Below, in pieces: positions 45,532 to 55,277 of a stretch of 64,000 nt of DNA. The DNA lies in the NCBI RefSeq assembly GCF_030580675.1, contig NZ_JAUQUB010000001.1:496001-560000 (forward strand). Reading direction: 5' to 3'. The DNA comes from Antiquaquibacter soli (GTDB lineage: Bacteria; Actinomycetota; Actinomycetes; Actinomycetales; Microbacteriaceae). The notes under the pieces are model-generated. The model searched no databases. It worked only from the letters and a program-made list of their open reading frames with translations, and was not told where the DNA came from. Numbering within the stretch: position 1 is the stretch's first letter; the number at the start of each line of letters is the position of its first letter. Position numbers and translations under genes: made by a program.

Positions 45532-46383
45532 GGGGAGTCGGAGGGCCCCGGACGCCGCGGCGGCGTCGAGGGCCTCGCGCCACGGGCGCAAGGGGGGAAG
45601 GCCTGCGGCGGCCCATCGATCGTGTCCCAGAACAGAGTACGCGGGTCGGGGCGCCGGCCGCACGAAGGCGGAGCTGTCGGTGGGCGTGATCCGCTCCGGA
45701 TCGAGGCCCTGGGACTCGAGCACCGCGCGGGCGAAGTCGAACCAGCTCGCCTCGCCCGAGTTCGTGCCGTGGTAGACGCCCGCGGGCGCGTCGGAGTCGA
45801 GGAGAGCGACGATCTGACGGGCGAGATCGCCCGTCCACGTCGGCTGTCCCACCTGATCGGTCACGACGCCGATGGTGTCGCGGTCGGCGGCCAGGCGCAG
45901 CATCGTCTTCGCGAAGTTCGGGCCGTCCGCCCCGTAGAGCCACGCCGTGCGCACGATGTAGTGGCCATCCGGGTGAGCGCGCTCGACGAGCTCCTCGCCG
46001 AGCGCCTTCGACCGCCCATAGGCCGACACCGGGTGGCGCGGGGCGTCTTCGCGGTAGGGGCTCGTCGCCGTGCCGTCGAACACGTAGTCGGTCGAGACCT
46101 GCACGATGCGGGCGCCATGCCGCGCGGCGGCCTCCGCGAGGATGCCTGCCGCCGTGCCGTTGATGAGTGTCGCGGCATCCTCGTCCGACTCCGCGTCGTC
46201 GACCTTCGTGTAGGCGGCGGCGTTGATGACGACGTCGTGCCCGGCGACCGCGGCGTCGACCGCCGCGGCGTCGGAGATGTCGAGGTCGGCGCGCGCGAGC
46301 AGGGTGGCGTCCCGGCCCTCGAGGGCCCGGGAGAGGTCGGCGCCGAGCATCCCGCCCGCGCCGGTCACGAGGTAGCGGGTCAC
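45529..46383 (-). CDS. rmlD: dTDP-4-dehydrorhamnose reductase
   Basis: This 284-residue SDR enzyme is the last step of dTDP-L-rhamnose synthesis. The motifs are LVTGAGGMLGADLSRAL, NAAAYTKVDDAESDED, VSTDYVFDG (Thr/Asp/Tyr region) and YGRSKALGEELV (YxxxK). The GTG start overlaps the rmlB stop. The long open frame further upstream is an antisense-free shadow over rmlB. RmlA and RmlC are encoded about 4-5 kb away on the opposite strand. Confidence 0.95.
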   Translation of the reverse strand: MTRYLVTGAGGMLGADLSRALEGRDATLLARADLDISDAAAVDAAVAGHDVVINAAAYTKVDDAESDEDAATLINGTAAGILAEAAARHGARIVQVSTDYVFDGTATSPYREDAPRHPVSAYGRSKALGEELVERAHPDGHYIVRTAWLYGADGPNFAKTMLRLAADRDTIGVVTDQVGQPTWTGDLARQIVALLDSDAPAGVYHGTNSGEASWFDFARAVLESQGLDPERITPTDSSAFVRPAPRPAYSVLGHDRWAAAGLPPLRPWREALDAAAASGALRLP

Positions 46384-47363
46384 AGTGCGGCGCGCGCCTT
46401 CAGCGGCTCCCACCACGCGCGGTTGTCGCGGTACCACTGCACGACGTCGGCGAGGCCCTGCTCGAACGGCACCTGCGGCTCGTAGCCGAGCTCGGCCCGG
46501 ATCTTCGAGATGTCCACCGAGTAGCGCAAGTCGTGTCCGAGGCGGTCGGCCACCCGGTCGACGTACGACCAGTCCTTGCCCGTGGCCTCGAGGAGCAGTT
46601 CGGTGAGCTCCTTGTTGGTGAGCTCGGTACCGCCGCCGATGTTGTAGATCTCGCCCGCGCGGCCGCGCGTGAGCACCATCGCGATGCCGCGCGTGTGGTC
46701 GTCGACGTGCAGCCAGTCGCGGATGTTGTTGCCCTCGCCGTACAGCGGCACGTGCTTGTCGTCGATGAGGTTGGTGACGAAGAGCGGGATGACCTTCTCG
46801 GGGAAGTGGTAGGGGCCGTAGTTGTTCGAGCAGCGCGTGATCGACAGGTTGAGGCCGTGGGTGCGGAAGTAGCTCCGGGCGAGCAGGTCGCTGCCGGCCT
46901 TCGAGGCCGAGTAGGGGGAGTTGGGCTCGAGGGGGCGGTTCTCGTCCCACGATCCCTCCGCGATCGAGCCGTACACCTCGTCGGTTGAGACGTGCACGAA
47001 GCGGGCGGTGCCGTGGCGCAGCGCGGCGTCGAGGAGCCGCTGGGTGCCGAGCACGTTCGTCTCGACGAAGATGCCGGAGTCGCGGACCGAGCGGTCGACG
47101 TGCGACTCGGCCGCGAAGTGCACGATCGCGTCGACGCCCGGGAGGGTGTCGTCGAGCTTCGCCGCGTCGCGGATGTCGCCCTGGACGAAGCTGTAGCGCG
47201 GGGAGTCCGCGACGGGTGCGAGGTTCTCGAGGTTGCCCGAGTAGGTGAGCGCGTCGTACACGACGACCTCGGCGCCCTCGAGGCCGGGGTAGGCGTCCTG
47301 GAGAGTGCGGCGGACGAAGTTGGAGCCGATGAAGCCGGCACCGCCGGTGACGAGGATTTTCAT
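46380..47363 (-). CDS. rmlB: dTDP-glucose 4,6-dehydratase
   Basis: This 327-residue extended SDR enzyme converts dTDP-glucose to the 4-keto-6-deoxy sugar. It starts [21 protein letters not shown] and contains VSTDEVYGSI, YSASKAGSDLLARSY (catalytic Tyr and Lys), and NNYGPYHFPEKVIPLFVTNL, all diagnostic of RmlB. It forms an operon with rmlD and the GT4 gene, and the GT2 gene upstream ends 3 nt before its start. The ATG start is not in doubt. Confidence 0.96.
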   Translation of the reverse strand: MKILVTGGAGFIGSNFVRRTLQDAYPGLEGAEVVVYDALTYSGNLENLAPVADSPRYSFVQGDIRDAAKLDDTLPGVDAIVHFAAESHVDRSVRDSGIFVETNVLGTQRLLDAALRHGTARFVHVSTDEVYGSIAEGSWDENRPLEPNSPYSASKAGSDLLARSYFRTHGLNLSITRCSNNYGPYHFPEKVIPLFVTNLIDDKHVPLYGEGNNIRDWLHVDDHTRGIAMVLTRGRAGEIYNIGGGTELTNKELTELLLEATGKDWSYVDRVADRLGHDLRYSVDISKIRAELGYEPQVPFEQGLADVVQWYRDNRAWWEPLKARAAL

Positions 47364-47366
47364 GAG

Positions 47367-48311
47367 TTACCAGATACCAATCGTTATGAGCAGTCCAATT
47401 ATCCGTTGATCGCGCGGCCGCCGCCGCAACCGGCGGCTCTCTCGGGCGAGAGCGAAGCGGGATCGCGCCCCCGGAGTGGTCAGGAGGGAGAGGATGCGCG
47501 CGAGCTCCGCCCGCCCCGGCCCCTCCGGGGCGACGTGCAGTGCGACGCGCGTCAAGTGCGTGGAGTGCTGGCGCAGCCAGTGCTCGCGGATGAGTCGCAA
47601 CCGCTCGCGAGCCGCCGCGAGACCGACGTTCGAGCCCATGACGTTGCCCCCGTGCTGGCGGTAGTCGACGCTCGGCCAGCCGTCGATGCGCCAGCGCCAG
47701 CCGCGACCGCGGGCGACCGCGTAGATGAGCGAGTCGTGGAAGTCGACGGCGCGCGCGTCGGGGGAGTCCCGGAGCACCTCCGCAGTGAGGCGGAGCAGTC
47801 GCGGGGTGATGAGGAACGTGCATCCGGGGCCCGGGCTCTCGAGGAGGTAGTCGAGCTCCCGCTGCGGGTAGTCCTTGCGCACGAGGGTGCGATCGCCCTC
47901 CGCGGTGAAGGAGGTGACGCTCGACGACACGCCGTCGACGCCCTCGGCGATGAGCGAGGCGTGGCGGGCGAGCTTGCCGGGGAGCCAGACGTCGTCCTGA
48001 TCGGCGAAGGCGACGAGAGTGTCGTCGGGCACGTCGACGCGCTGGATGAGCCGCGCGAAGTTCTTCGCGGAGCTGCCGCCCGTGCCGTCATCGGGGAGCA
48101 CCGTGATGCGCGCGTCGTCCGCCGCGCGATCGACGAGCCACTGCGCGGTGCCGTCCGTGGAGGCGTCATCGAGGGCGACGATCGACACCGCGACTCCTTC
48201 TTGAGCCAGGATGCTGTCGACCTGCTGCGGGAGGAAGCGGAGCCCGTTGTGGGTGGCGAGGAGCACGACGACCCGGGACGCTCCCGCGGAGTGGTTGCGA
48301 GCCTCGCGCAT
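47367..48311 (-). CDS. GT2 glycosyltransferase, rhamnosyltransferase-like
   Basis: This 314-residue GT-A enzyme has the N-terminal motif VVVLLATHNGLRFLPQQVDSI, DDASTDGTAQWL, and the metal motif ADQDDVWLPGKLARH. These are typical of the WbbL/WcaA-like family-2 enzymes, many of which add rhamnose. SVDYRQHGGNVMG is a further family mark. It is the first gene of the rmlB-rmlD-GT4 operon, which would supply dTDP-rhamnose. Donor identity is inferred from this context. Confidence 0.85.
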   Translation of the reverse strand: MREARNHSAGASRVVVLLATHNGLRFLPQQVDSILAQEGVAVSIVALDDASTDGTAQWLVDRAADDARITVLPDDGTGGSSAKNFARLIQRVDVPDDTLVAFADQDDVWLPGKLARHASLIAEGVDGVSSSVTSFTAEGDRTLVRKDYPQRELDYLLESPGPGCTFLITPRLLRLTAEVLRDSPDARAVDFHDSLIYAVARGRGWRWRIDGWPSVDYRQHGGNVMGSNVGLAAARERLRLIREHWLRQHSTHLTRVALHVAPEGPGRAELARILSLLTTPGARSRFALARESRRLRRRPRDQRIIGLLITIGIW

Positions 48312-48319
48312 GACTGACC

Positions 48320-48343
48320 ATGATAGTGCCGGGGACGTAGGAT
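48320..48343. promoter_or_regulatory. Divergent -10 elements between the GT2/rml operon and the protease gene
   Basis: On the minus strand TATCAT (48320-48325) ends 8 nt before the GT2 ATG at 48311. On the plus strand TAGGAT (48338-48343) would start transcription near 48350, giving a leader of about 40 nt with a GGGGG ribosome-binding site before the GTG at 48391. Confidence 0.45.
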
Positions 48344-48390
48344 CGCTGCGGGCTCGAAAACCGAGTGCAGCTCAAATCGGGGGTCACAAC

Positions 48391-50721
48391 GTGTCGATCA
48401 TCATGCGTTCTTGTGCGGCGGGAGCCGCCGTTCTGCTCAGCGCGGGCCTGCTCAGCGCCCCCGCCATCGCCTTCGCGGAGGATCCGGCGCCTGCTCCTGT
48501 CGAGTCGATGGACGAGTTCTCTCCCTCGGACTATGCGGCCGAGGCGGCCGAGCTCCCGATCGAGCTCGCGGATGCCGTCGCTCGCGATCTGGGCATCTCC
48601 CCCGAGGAGTACCTCGCCCAAGGCGCGGCAGCGGTGCAGGCGGTCGAGGTCGTGTCCTCCCTCGAGGGCGCCGGAGTCACGGTTCTCGGTTCGCGACTCG
48701 AGGGGACGGAGCTCGTCGTCAACGTCGAGGACGGCGCTGACGCCGCTCTCGTCGAGTCTGCCGGCGGCGTCGCCGAATACGGTGAGCCGGCCCCGGCGTG
48801 GGATCCGACGGACCTCGTCGCCGAGCCGGCTGCTGACGTGTACGACGGGCTCGGCTGGGTGTGGAGCGACGGCACCTACCTCCACCAGTGCTCCGTCGGT
48901 TACACCGGCTACCTCGTGTCCACCGGCGCCAAGCAGTTCGCGACGGCGGGGCACTGCACGGAAGACATGACGGGCACCGCTCGGATCTGGACACAGTCCG
49001 CTCCGGGCCAGTCGGGCTCCCTGGGCGCGACGCTCGGCCAGAAGATCGCCGGCACCATCACCTTCGGCAACGGTATCGACGTGGGTCGCATCGACACCGG
49101 CGCGAACGTGCAGAAGGCCAGCGCCGTCACATGGGGCTTCGGCACGGGGGCACCGCTCTCGAGCACCCCCCGGATCCTCACCGGCGACGCGGCTCCGATC
49201 GTCGGCGCCGACGTGTGCAAGTCCGGCAGCCGCACCGGATGGCGCTGCGGCGAGATCGTGGACGTCGACTTCGAGACGAGTGTGAGCGGGAACCTCGTCA
49301 ACTCCGTCGTGACGACGGCGTGCGTCATGCCCGGCGACTCCGGCGGCACGGGAATCATGGGTTCGAAGGGGATCGGCATCACCTCGTGGGTGAGCTGGAA
49401 CTCGGGAACGCTGCCCCCCATCGAATCGCGGACGTGCGCCAACGTCGCCTACTCCGGGTACTTCCAGATGGTGTCTCCCGGATCGCAGGAGAGCGTCGCG
49501 AGCGTGTACGGCAACACGTGGGAGATGGCGGCGACCGTCTCGGCGCCCACGATCACCTCGATCTCGGGGTCGTCCACCGACCAGACGGCGATCAACGGCA
49601 CCGTCGCGAACGCCGGCCGCAATTACAAGGTCGACGTCTTCATCGACGGCAGCACGACGGCATTCGCCACGGCGACGGTGAACGCGAGCAGCGGCCAGTG
49701 GAGCGTCAGCACGACATCGCTCCCGGCGGGCATCCACTCGTTCAGCGCCGTCGCGCGCTACGGCACCTGGTCGAAGTCGACCGCGACGACGGGCATCATC
49801 AAGCGCTCCATGACGGTGACGCGCATCGACGGTGCGAACCGCTTCGAGGTGGGCGTCAAGATCGCCCAGGCCCGTTACCCCAGCGGCGGCGCGCCCGTCA
49901 TCTACGTCACAACCGGTAACAACTATCCCGACGCGCTGTCCGCCGCGCCCGCCGCGGCCATCCAGGAGGGGCTGCTGCTTCTCACCGAGAACGGCGGGCT
50001 TCCGGCTAACGTCCGCGCCGAGATCGTCCGGCAGGCTCCCGGCGAGATCATCGTGGTCGGCGGGGTGAACTCCGTCTCCACGGCGGTCTACAACGACCTG
50101 CGCACCATCCAGCCCAACATCCGTCGACTCGGTGGGTCGGACCGCTTCGAGGCCTCGCGCAACATCGTCGCGGATGCCTTCACGGGGCTCAATCCGTCGA
50201 CCGCCTACATCGCGACCGGATACAACTTCCCGGACGCGCTGAGCGCGAGCGGTGCGGGCGGAGCGTTCGGGTACCCTGTCATCCTCGTTCCGGGCAACGC
50301 GTCCGGCGTCGACTCCGCCACCCTGGAACTGCTGAACAGCCTTGGTGTCACGGAGATCAAGATCGCCGGCGGCCCCGCCTCCGTCAGCAACGGCATCCTG
50401 AACAGCCTCAAGGTGATCGACCCCACGCCCACTCGCCTTTCCGGGGCTGACCGCTTCGAGGCGTCAGCGAACATCGCGCTAGACGCCTTCGGTGCAACGA
50501 GCCCCTCCCAGGCGTACATCGCTACCGGCTACAACTTCCCCGACGCGCTCGCCGGAGCGCCGCTCGCGGGGGGCACCTCGTCTCCGCTCATCGTCGTCCC
50601 TACGACATGCATCCCCGCCGGGACGATGTCGGTTCTGGCGCAGTTCGGGACGAGCTCGATCACGCTCCTGGGTGGGCCGGCCTCCCTGACGCCCGACGTC
50701 CAGGCGCTGCGCTCCTGCTAG
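48391..50721 (+). CDS. Secreted S1-family serine protease with three C-terminal cell-wall-binding type-2 repeats
   Basis: 776 residues. A signal peptide (cleavage near residue 29) precedes a prodomain-like segment (30-150) with LGISPEEYLAQ, as in alpha-lytic-type proteases. The catalytic domain has His188 (FATAGHC), Asp230 (NGIDVGRID) and Ser317 (CVMPGDSGGTG), with cysteines at 167/189, 276/286 and 311/349 placed for disulfides. An Ig-like domain (about 375-470) follows. Three CWB2 repeats, each opening with an R-GG/SG-DRFEAS-type motif, end the protein at a terminal Cys. The repeats should hold the protease on wall-linked glycopolymer. The GTG start has a GGGGG site upstream; ATG 48403 is an alternative. 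The gene sits inside the dTDP-rhamnose region. Confidence 0.88.
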   Translation: MSIIMRSCAAGAAVLLSAGLLSAPAIAFAEDPAPAPVESMDEFSPSDYAAEAAELPIELADAVARDLGISPEEYLAQGAAAVQAVEVVSSLEGAGVTVLGSRLEGTELVVNVEDGADAALVESAGGVAEYGEPAPAWDPTDLVAEPAADVYDGLGWVWSDGTYLHQCSVGYTGYLVSTGAKQFATAGHCTEDMTGTARIWTQSAPGQSGSLGATLGQKIAGTITFGNGIDVGRIDTGANVQKASAVTWGFGTGAPLSSTPRILTGDAAPIVGADVCKSGSRTGWRCGEIVDVDFETSVSGNLVNSVVTTACVMPGDSGGTGIMGSKGIGITSWVSWNSGTLPPIESRTCANVAYSGYFQMVSPGSQESVASVYGNTWEMAATVSAPTITSISGSSTDQTAINGTVANAGRNYKVDVFIDGSTTAFATATVNASSGQWSVSTTSLPAGIHSFSAVARYGTWSKSTATTGIIKRSMTVTRIDGANRFEVGVKIAQARYPSGGAPVIYVTTGNNYPDALSAAPAAAIQEGLLLLTENGGLPANVRAEIVRQAPGEIIVVGGVNSVSTAVYNDLRTIQPNIRRLGGSDRFEASRNIVADAFTGLNPSTAYIATGYNFPDALSASGAGGAFGYPVILVPGNASGVDSATLELLNSLGVTEIKIAGGPASVSNGILNSLKVIDPTPTRLSGADRFEASANIALDAFGATSPSQAYIATGYNFPDALAGAPLAGGTSSPLIVVPTTCIPAGTMSVLAQFGTSSITLLGGPASLTPDVQALRSC

Positions 50722-50732
50722 TGGCAGCCCGG

Positions 50733-50738
50733 TAGACT
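50733..50738 (+). promoter_or_regulatory. -10 element of the rmlC operon
   Basis: TAGACT ends exactly 6 nt before the GTG at 50745. A leaderless transcript is expected for the long plus-strand operon that begins here. Confidence 0.55.
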
Positions 50739-50744
50739 CACCCG

Positions 50745-51353
50745 GTGCAGATTCGCGAGCTCTCCGTCCCCGATTCGTACGAGATCACCCCGATCATCCG
50801 TTCCGATGACCGCGGGGTCTTCCTTGAGTGGTACCGGTTCGACAAGCTCGCGGAGGTGACGGGGCACCCCATCGTGCTGCGGCAGGCCAACACCTCGGTG
50901 TCGAAGAAGGGCGTCGTGCGAGGCATCCACTTCGCGGACGTCCCACTCGGGCAGGCCAAGTACGTGACGGTGACCCACGGCGCGGTTCTCGACTACGTCG
51001 TCGACATCCGCGTCGGCTCGCCGACGTTCGGTACCTGGGACTCGGTGCTTCTCGACGACGTCGACCGTCGTGCGATCTACCTCTCCGAGGGGCTCGGCCA
51101 CGCCTTTGTCGCGCTGACGGATGACGCGGTCGTGAGCTACCTCGTCACGGACACCTACAACCCGACCGCGGAGCACGGGATCGACCCGCTCGACCCGCAG
51201 ATCGGCCTGGTCTTCCCGCCGGAGGCGGGAGAGCCGCTGCTCAGCCCGAAGGACACGGATGCCCCGACTCTCGCCGAGGCTGCGGAGCAGGGCCTCCTCC
51301 CCGACTACGAGGCCGTGCGGGCCTTCTACGCGACGCTGAACGAGGGGAAGTAG
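50745..51353 (+). CDS. rmlC: dTDP-4-dehydrorhamnose 3,5-epimerase
   Basis: This 202-residue cupin-fold epimerase has the catalytic His region [20 protein letters not shown], then [16 protein letters not shown] and [22 protein letters not shown], which match RmlC. The later EHGIDPLDP segment carries the acidic residues of the active site. It acts between RmlB and RmlD, which are encoded on the opposite strand 3-7 kb away. The GTG start lies 6 nt after the -10-like element, and rmlA starts 2 nt after the stop. Confidence 0.95.
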   Translation: MQIRELSVPDSYEITPIIRSDDRGVFLEWYRFDKLAEVTGHPIVLRQANTSVSKKGVVRGIHFADVPLGQAKYVTVTHGAVLDYVVDIRVGSPTFGTWDSVLLDDVDRRAIYLSEGLGHAFVALTDDAVVSYLVTDTYNPTAEHGIDPLDPQIGLVFPPEAGEPLLSPKDTDAPTLAEAAEQGLLPDYEAVRAFYATLNEGK

Positions 51354-51355
51354 CG

Positions 51356-52231
51356 ATGCGCGGCATCATCCTGGCCGGCGGGTCCGGCACGCGGCTCTGG
51401 CCGATCACCAAGGGCATCTCGAAGCAGCTCATGCCCATCTACGACAAGCCGATGATCTACTACCCCCTGTCGACGCTCATGATGGCGGACATCCGCGAAA
51501 TCTTGATCATCACAACCCCCGAGTACAACGACCAGTTCCGCGCCCTCCTCGGGGACGGCTCCGACCTGGGCATCCGTCTCGAGTACGCGGTGCAGCCGAG
51601 CCCCGACGGCCTCGCGCAGGCGTTCATCATCGGCGAGGAGTTCATCGGCGACGAGTCGGTCGCGCTCGTGCTCGGCGACAACATCTTCCACGGCACCGGG
51701 CTCGGCAGCTCGCTGCGCTCGAACGGGGAGATCGAGGGAGGGCTGATCTTCGCCTACCAGGTCGCCAACCCGACCGCGTACGGCGTCGTCGAGTTCGACG
51801 AGAACAACGTGGCGGTGTCGATCGAGGAGAAGCCCGCGAAGCCCAAGAGCAATTACGCGGTGCCGGGTCTGTACTTCTACGACAACGAGGTCGTGCAGAT
51901 CGCGAAGACGATCGAGCCGAGCGCTCGCGGCGAGCTCGAGATCTCGACGGTCAATGAGCGCTACCTGCAGTCGGGCCGACTGCAGGTGCAGGTGCTCGAC
52001 CGTGGAACGGCGTGGCTCGACACGGGGACCTTCGAGTCGATGATGCAGGCGTCGGAGTACGTCCGCGTCATCGAGGACCGCCAGGGGTTCAAGATCGGCT
52101 GCATCGAGGAGATCGCCTGGCGAGCCGGCTGGATCGATGACACGCAGCTCGCCGTGCTCGCCGCCCCGCTGCAGAAGAGCGGCTACGGGACCTACCTCCA
52201 ACGACTGCTCGCGGGTCGCGATGACTCCTGA
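51356..52231 (+). CDS. rmlA: Glucose-1-phosphate thymidylyltransferase
   Basis: This 291-residue nucleotidyltransferase makes dTDP-glucose from glucose-1-phosphate and dTTP. The N-terminal signature [20 protein letters not shown] includes the catalytic Arg and the Lys. Further motifs are [32 protein letters not shown], and [16 protein letters not shown]. It has a GAGG-containing leader within the end of rmlC. The end overlaps the start of the next gene by 11 nt, suggesting coupled translation. Confidence 0.96.
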   Translation: MRGIILAGGSGTRLWPITKGISKQLMPIYDKPMIYYPLSTLMMADIREILIITTPEYNDQFRALLGDGSDLGIRLEYAVQPSPDGLAQAFIIGEEFIGDESVALVLGDNIFHGTGLGSSLRSNGEIEGGLIFAYQVANPTAYGVVEFDENNVAVSIEEKPAKPKSNYAVPGLYFYDNEVVQIAKTIEPSARGELEISTVNERYLQSGRLQVQVLDRGTAWLDTGTFESMMQASEYVRVIEDRQGFKIGCIEEIAWRAGWIDDTQLAVLAAPLQKSGYGTYLQRLLAGRDDS

Positions 52232-53597
52232 GCCGCGACGCGCGCTCATCGTGGGCCGCGGAGTCGCGGGCACGTCCCTCGCCGCAGCGGTCGAGAGCAA
52301 GGGCGACACCGTCGTAGGTTTCTTGGATGACCGCGTTCGTGCTGATGACGTCATCGGCACCCTTGCGGACGTGAACGATGCGATCGTCTCCCACGACGTC
52401 GACGTCGTCTACTTCGCCATTCCCTCCGTGGACGCGGCGACCGTCCGTGAGTTCCTGATGAGGATCGAGACCGACAGGGTCGACATCGCCATCATTCCGA
52501 GAACCTACGGAATCCTCGCCAAGGAGCAGGTGAGCATCGACGATCTCACCGACGTGGACGTGCTCGACCTGATCGGTCGCGAGCCCGTCAAACATGATCT
52601 GGTCGAGGCTCGTGACTTCATTGACGGCAAGGTCGTCCTGGTCACGGGGGCGGCCGGGTCGATCGGTTCGCGCCTGGTCCGCCAGCTCCTGGAGCTCGGC
52701 GCGAGAACAGTGGTCGGGTTGGACTTCAGCGAGGCCGGCATCTTCACCCTCGCGTCAGATATCCCGGATCGCCCCCAGCTGCAGCTCCACGTCGCTGATG
52801 TGCGGGACCCGCTCGTGCTACGCAAGCACTTCGAGCGCTACCGGCCGGATGTCGTATTCCACGCCGCGGCTTACAAGCACGTCCCGTTGATGCAAAGCAA
52901 CCCGGTAGAGGCGTTCAACAACAACGTCGGAGGCTCGCTGGAGGTCATGCGGGCTGCCCGCGAGGTCTCGGTCGGAGCCCTCGTGTACGTCTCCACCGAC
53001 AAGGCCGTCAATCCTGCCAACGTGATGGGGGCGACGAAGAGGATCGGGGAGATGATCCTCGATGCGCTGGCCCAGTCCGGACCGACGCGGTTCACGGCGG
53101 TGAGGTTCGGCAACGTGATCGAGAGCAGCGGAAGCGTGATGCAGACCTTCCGTCGTCAGATCGCTCGGAAGCAGCCGCTCACGGTCACCGATCCTGAGGT
53201 GACTCGATTCTTCATGACCCTCGACGAGGCCGCCCAGCTCGTCATCCAGTCTGCCTTCGTTGGCGAAAACGGAGACCTGTTCGTCCTCGACATGGGCCAA
53301 CCGGTACGGATCCTCGACCTCGCGAAGGCTCTTGTGAGGCTCGTGGATCCGACCCTCCCCATCGAGATCACCGGATTGCGACCCGGTGAGAAGATGTTCG
53401 AAGAGCTCAGCTACGAGCCAGACTCGATCGGGCGGACCGCCAACGGCAAGATCTTCGTCGTTCGCGATGCTGTCAACGACGATCCGAATGAGTTCCTCTC
53501 CCGAATCGAGGAGTTGCTGGCCCGATCGAGATCGTTCGCTCTCAGCGACGACGAGCTGGTCGCAGAGCTCCGTGCGATGGGGTTCCCGGTTCAGTGA
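52221..53597 (+). CDS. CapD/FlaA1-like nucleotide-sugar 4,6-dehydratase without membrane helices
   Basis: 458 residues. The N-terminal Rossmann domain (about 1-115, [20 protein letters not shown]) corresponds to the CoA-binding-like domain of PglF/WbpM proteins. The C-terminal SDR domain has [38 protein letters not shown], and [20 protein letters not shown], with Met in place of the usual Tyr of YxxxK, as in FlaA1 and WbpM. Relatives commonly carry four or five N-terminal membrane helices; none is present here. The product is probably a 4-keto-6-deoxy-HexNAc nucleotide. The ATG is inside the end of rmlA, and the stop overlaps the next start. Confidence 0.85.
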   Translation: MTPEPRRALIVGRGVAGTSLAAAVESKGDTVVGFLDDRVRADDVIGTLADVNDAIVSHDVDVVYFAIPSVDAATVREFLMRIETDRVDIAIIPRTYGILAKEQVSIDDLTDVDVLDLIGREPVKHDLVEARDFIDGKVVLVTGAAGSIGSRLVRQLLELGARTVVGLDFSEAGIFTLASDIPDRPQLQLHVADVRDPLVLRKHFERYRPDVVFHAAAYKHVPLMQSNPVEAFNNNVGGSLEVMRAAREVSVGALVYVSTDKAVNPANVMGATKRIGEMILDALAQSGPTRFTAVRFGNVIESSGSVMQTFRRQIARKQPLTVTDPEVTRFFMTLDEAAQLVIQSAFVGENGDLFVLDMGQPVRILDLAKALVRLVDPTLPIEITGLRPGEKMFEELSYEPDSIGRTANGKIFVVRDAVNDDPNEFLSRIEELLARSRSFALSDDELVAELRAMGFPVQ

Positions 53598-54436
53598 CCC
53601 GCCGCCTCCTTCTGACAGGCGCGTCAGGCCGGCTGGGAAGTCATGTGGTTCCCGAGCTGCAATCGCGGGATTTCGAGCTCATTGCGCCCGGCCTCGCGGG
53701 GATGCCCGCTCGAGTCGATCTGGCCTCGCCCGGCGGCTCGCGTGCAGCGGTCCTCGCCAGTCAGCCCGAGATCGTCGTCCACCTAGCTGGTGCGGTTCCG
53801 GGACGGGGGCGGCGTTTCGAGGAGAACGAGTCGGTCACCGCGGAGCTCGCGGCGGCCGCCGCCGAAGCCGGGGCGCGACTTCTCGTATTCATCTCCTCCG
53901 CGGCGGTGTACGGAGATCGGCGCACCTGGCCGCTCGTCGAGTCCGAGGCGCTCGAGCCCTCGTCGGACTACGGCCGGTCCAAGGCTGCAGCTGAGCGGGC
54001 GCTCGCGAGTAGCGGCGTTCCCGCCGTCGTGCTGCGGGTCTTCAATGTGTACGGCACGGGTTTCGATGACTCTCTCGTCAACCGGCTCGTCGCGTCGACC
54101 CCGGACCGCCCTGTTGAGCTTCGGGGCCTCGGGGGCTTTGTTCGTGACTACGTCTCCGCCGCGGACGTGGCCAGAGCGGTCGCCTCGGCCGCGCTCGTCG
54201 AGCCACAAGATGGCTTCGTAGCGATGAACATTGGCAGTGGAGTGCCGCGCAGCAACCGCGAGCTGCTTGATGAGCTGTCGCAATACTGCGAGGTGCACTG
54301 GACAGACGTCGGCGGCCCGACGACGACGAGCGTCGCCGACATCGGCCGGGCGCAGCGGATGATCGCGTTCGCGCCCACAGCATCACTCGATCTTGGTGGG
54401 CTGCTCCCGCGGTCGGGCTCTCTCGACCACGGTTAG
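53594..54436 (+). CDS. NAD-dependent epimerase/dehydratase
   Basis: This 280-residue extended SDR protein has LLLTGASGRLGSHVVPEL at the N-terminus, SSAAVYGDRRTWPLVE, the catalytic pair in DYGRSKAAAERAL, and RVFNVYGTGFDDS. It is shorter than typical UDP-sugar epimerases (about 310-340), with a small C-terminal domain. The preceding gene makes a keto sugar, so this enzyme is probably the reductase or epimerase that follows it. The GTG start overlaps the upstream stop as GTGA. Its TAG stop begins the hexamer before the next gene. Confidence 0.82.
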   Translation: MTRRLLLTGASGRLGSHVVPELQSRDFELIAPGLAGMPARVDLASPGGSRAAVLASQPEIVVHLAGAVPGRGRRFEENESVTAELAAAAAEAGARLLVFISSAAVYGDRRTWPLVESEALEPSSDYGRSKAAAERALASSGVPAVVLRVFNVYGTGFDDSLVNRLVASTPDRPVELRGLGGFVRDYVSAADVARAVASAALVEPQDGFVAMNIGSGVPRSNRELLDELSQYCEVHWTDVGGPTTTSVADIGRAQRMIAFAPTASLDLGGLLPRSGSLDHG

Positions 54437-54439
54437 GCT
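54434..54439 (+). promoter_or_regulatory. -10 element of the 54446 gene, using the upstream stop codon
   Basis: TAGGCT begins with the TAG stop of the epimerase gene and ends 6 nt before the GTG at 54446, leaving a 9-nt intergenic gap. Confidence 0.45.
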
Positions 54440-54445
54440 TGATCG

Positions 54446-55255
54446 GTGTCCGCGACCTCCTCCCTGCTCTCTATCGCCAAGCGACCGGTCAAAGAAGTGC
54501 TCAAACGCCGGATGCTGGCGGGGGAGTTCTCGCCGACCGTGACGATCGGCGCTCGCGACCCGCGCCGCGCTCAAGTCTTCATGTGCCTGTACAACAGGCC
54601 CGACCGGATTCACCGGGTGCTGGAGCTCCTTGCGGGACAATCGAACGTGGAGGGCGTCGACCTCCACTTGTGGAACAACAACCGACGCGATCACGCCGTG
54701 TACGAGCGGGCCGTTCGCGACTTTGGCAGCACCGGGGCACTGCGATCGGTCCGCCTCATCCGGTCACCCTTCAATTTGGGTTCGATCGCCCGCTTCTACC
54801 CGGTACGGCAGCTCGCGGCGAGCGGGTATTCGGGTCCCATCGTCGTGCTCGATGACGACGAGGAGATTCGGAGTGACTTCCTGAGCCGGGCTCTCGAGGA
54901 GTACGACGCCGAGGCGATCACGGCCTGGTGGGCGTTCGAGGTCAACGACGCATACTGGGATCGCTCCCCCTCGCGGCCGGGCGGAAGGGTCGATCACATC
55001 GGTCCCGGGGGAATGGTCTGCTCCGCAGCGCTCTTCCTCGACGACGATTTCTTCACCGAGCTCCCCCAGAAGTACTGGTTGCTCGACGATCTCTGGCTGA
55101 CGTACTTCGCCAAGAGCCGCGGGCTCGCTCTCCGCAAGCTCGATGTCGAGATCGACTTCGTTCTCCCCGAGACGAATCAGCACCACCTCAATCCGCTCAA
55201 GGACGAGTTCTTCCGCTACTTGTACCCTGAGGGCGAGACCGACACGACCCGCTAG
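54446..55255 (+). CDS. Putative GT-A fold glycosyltransferase
   Basis: 269 residues with no signal peptide or membrane segment. A sequence of GT-A landmarks is visible: FMCLYNRPDRIHRVLELLAG, LHLWNNNRRDHA, and IVVLDDDEEIRSDFLSRALE, which supplies an acidic metal site. LLDDLWLTYFAKSRGLALRKL has the late acidic motif. It does not match the common GT2 profile closely, so the family is uncertain. Its place in the rml/exporter operon supports a role in building the exported glycan. Confidence 0.65.
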   Translation: MSATSSLLSIAKRPVKEVLKRRMLAGEFSPTVTIGARDPRRAQVFMCLYNRPDRIHRVLELLAGQSNVEGVDLHLWNNNRRDHAVYERAVRDFGSTGALRSVRLIRSPFNLGSIARFYPVRQLAASGYSGPIVVLDDDEEIRSDFLSRALEEYDAEAITAWWAFEVNDAYWDRSPSRPGGRVDHIGPGGMVCSAALFLDDDFFTELPQKYWLLDDLWLTYFAKSRGLALRKLDVEIDFVLPETNQHHLNPLKDEFFRYLYPEGETDTTR

Positions 55256-55277
55256 AACCGTCGACGACGGCCGGTCG

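Noticed and set aside
49830-50721. Repeated DNA segments suggesting a tandem repeat or CRISPR-like array
   Set aside because: The similarity is at protein level (three CWB2 repeats, each near 95-100 residues) and has no short identical repeats with spacers.
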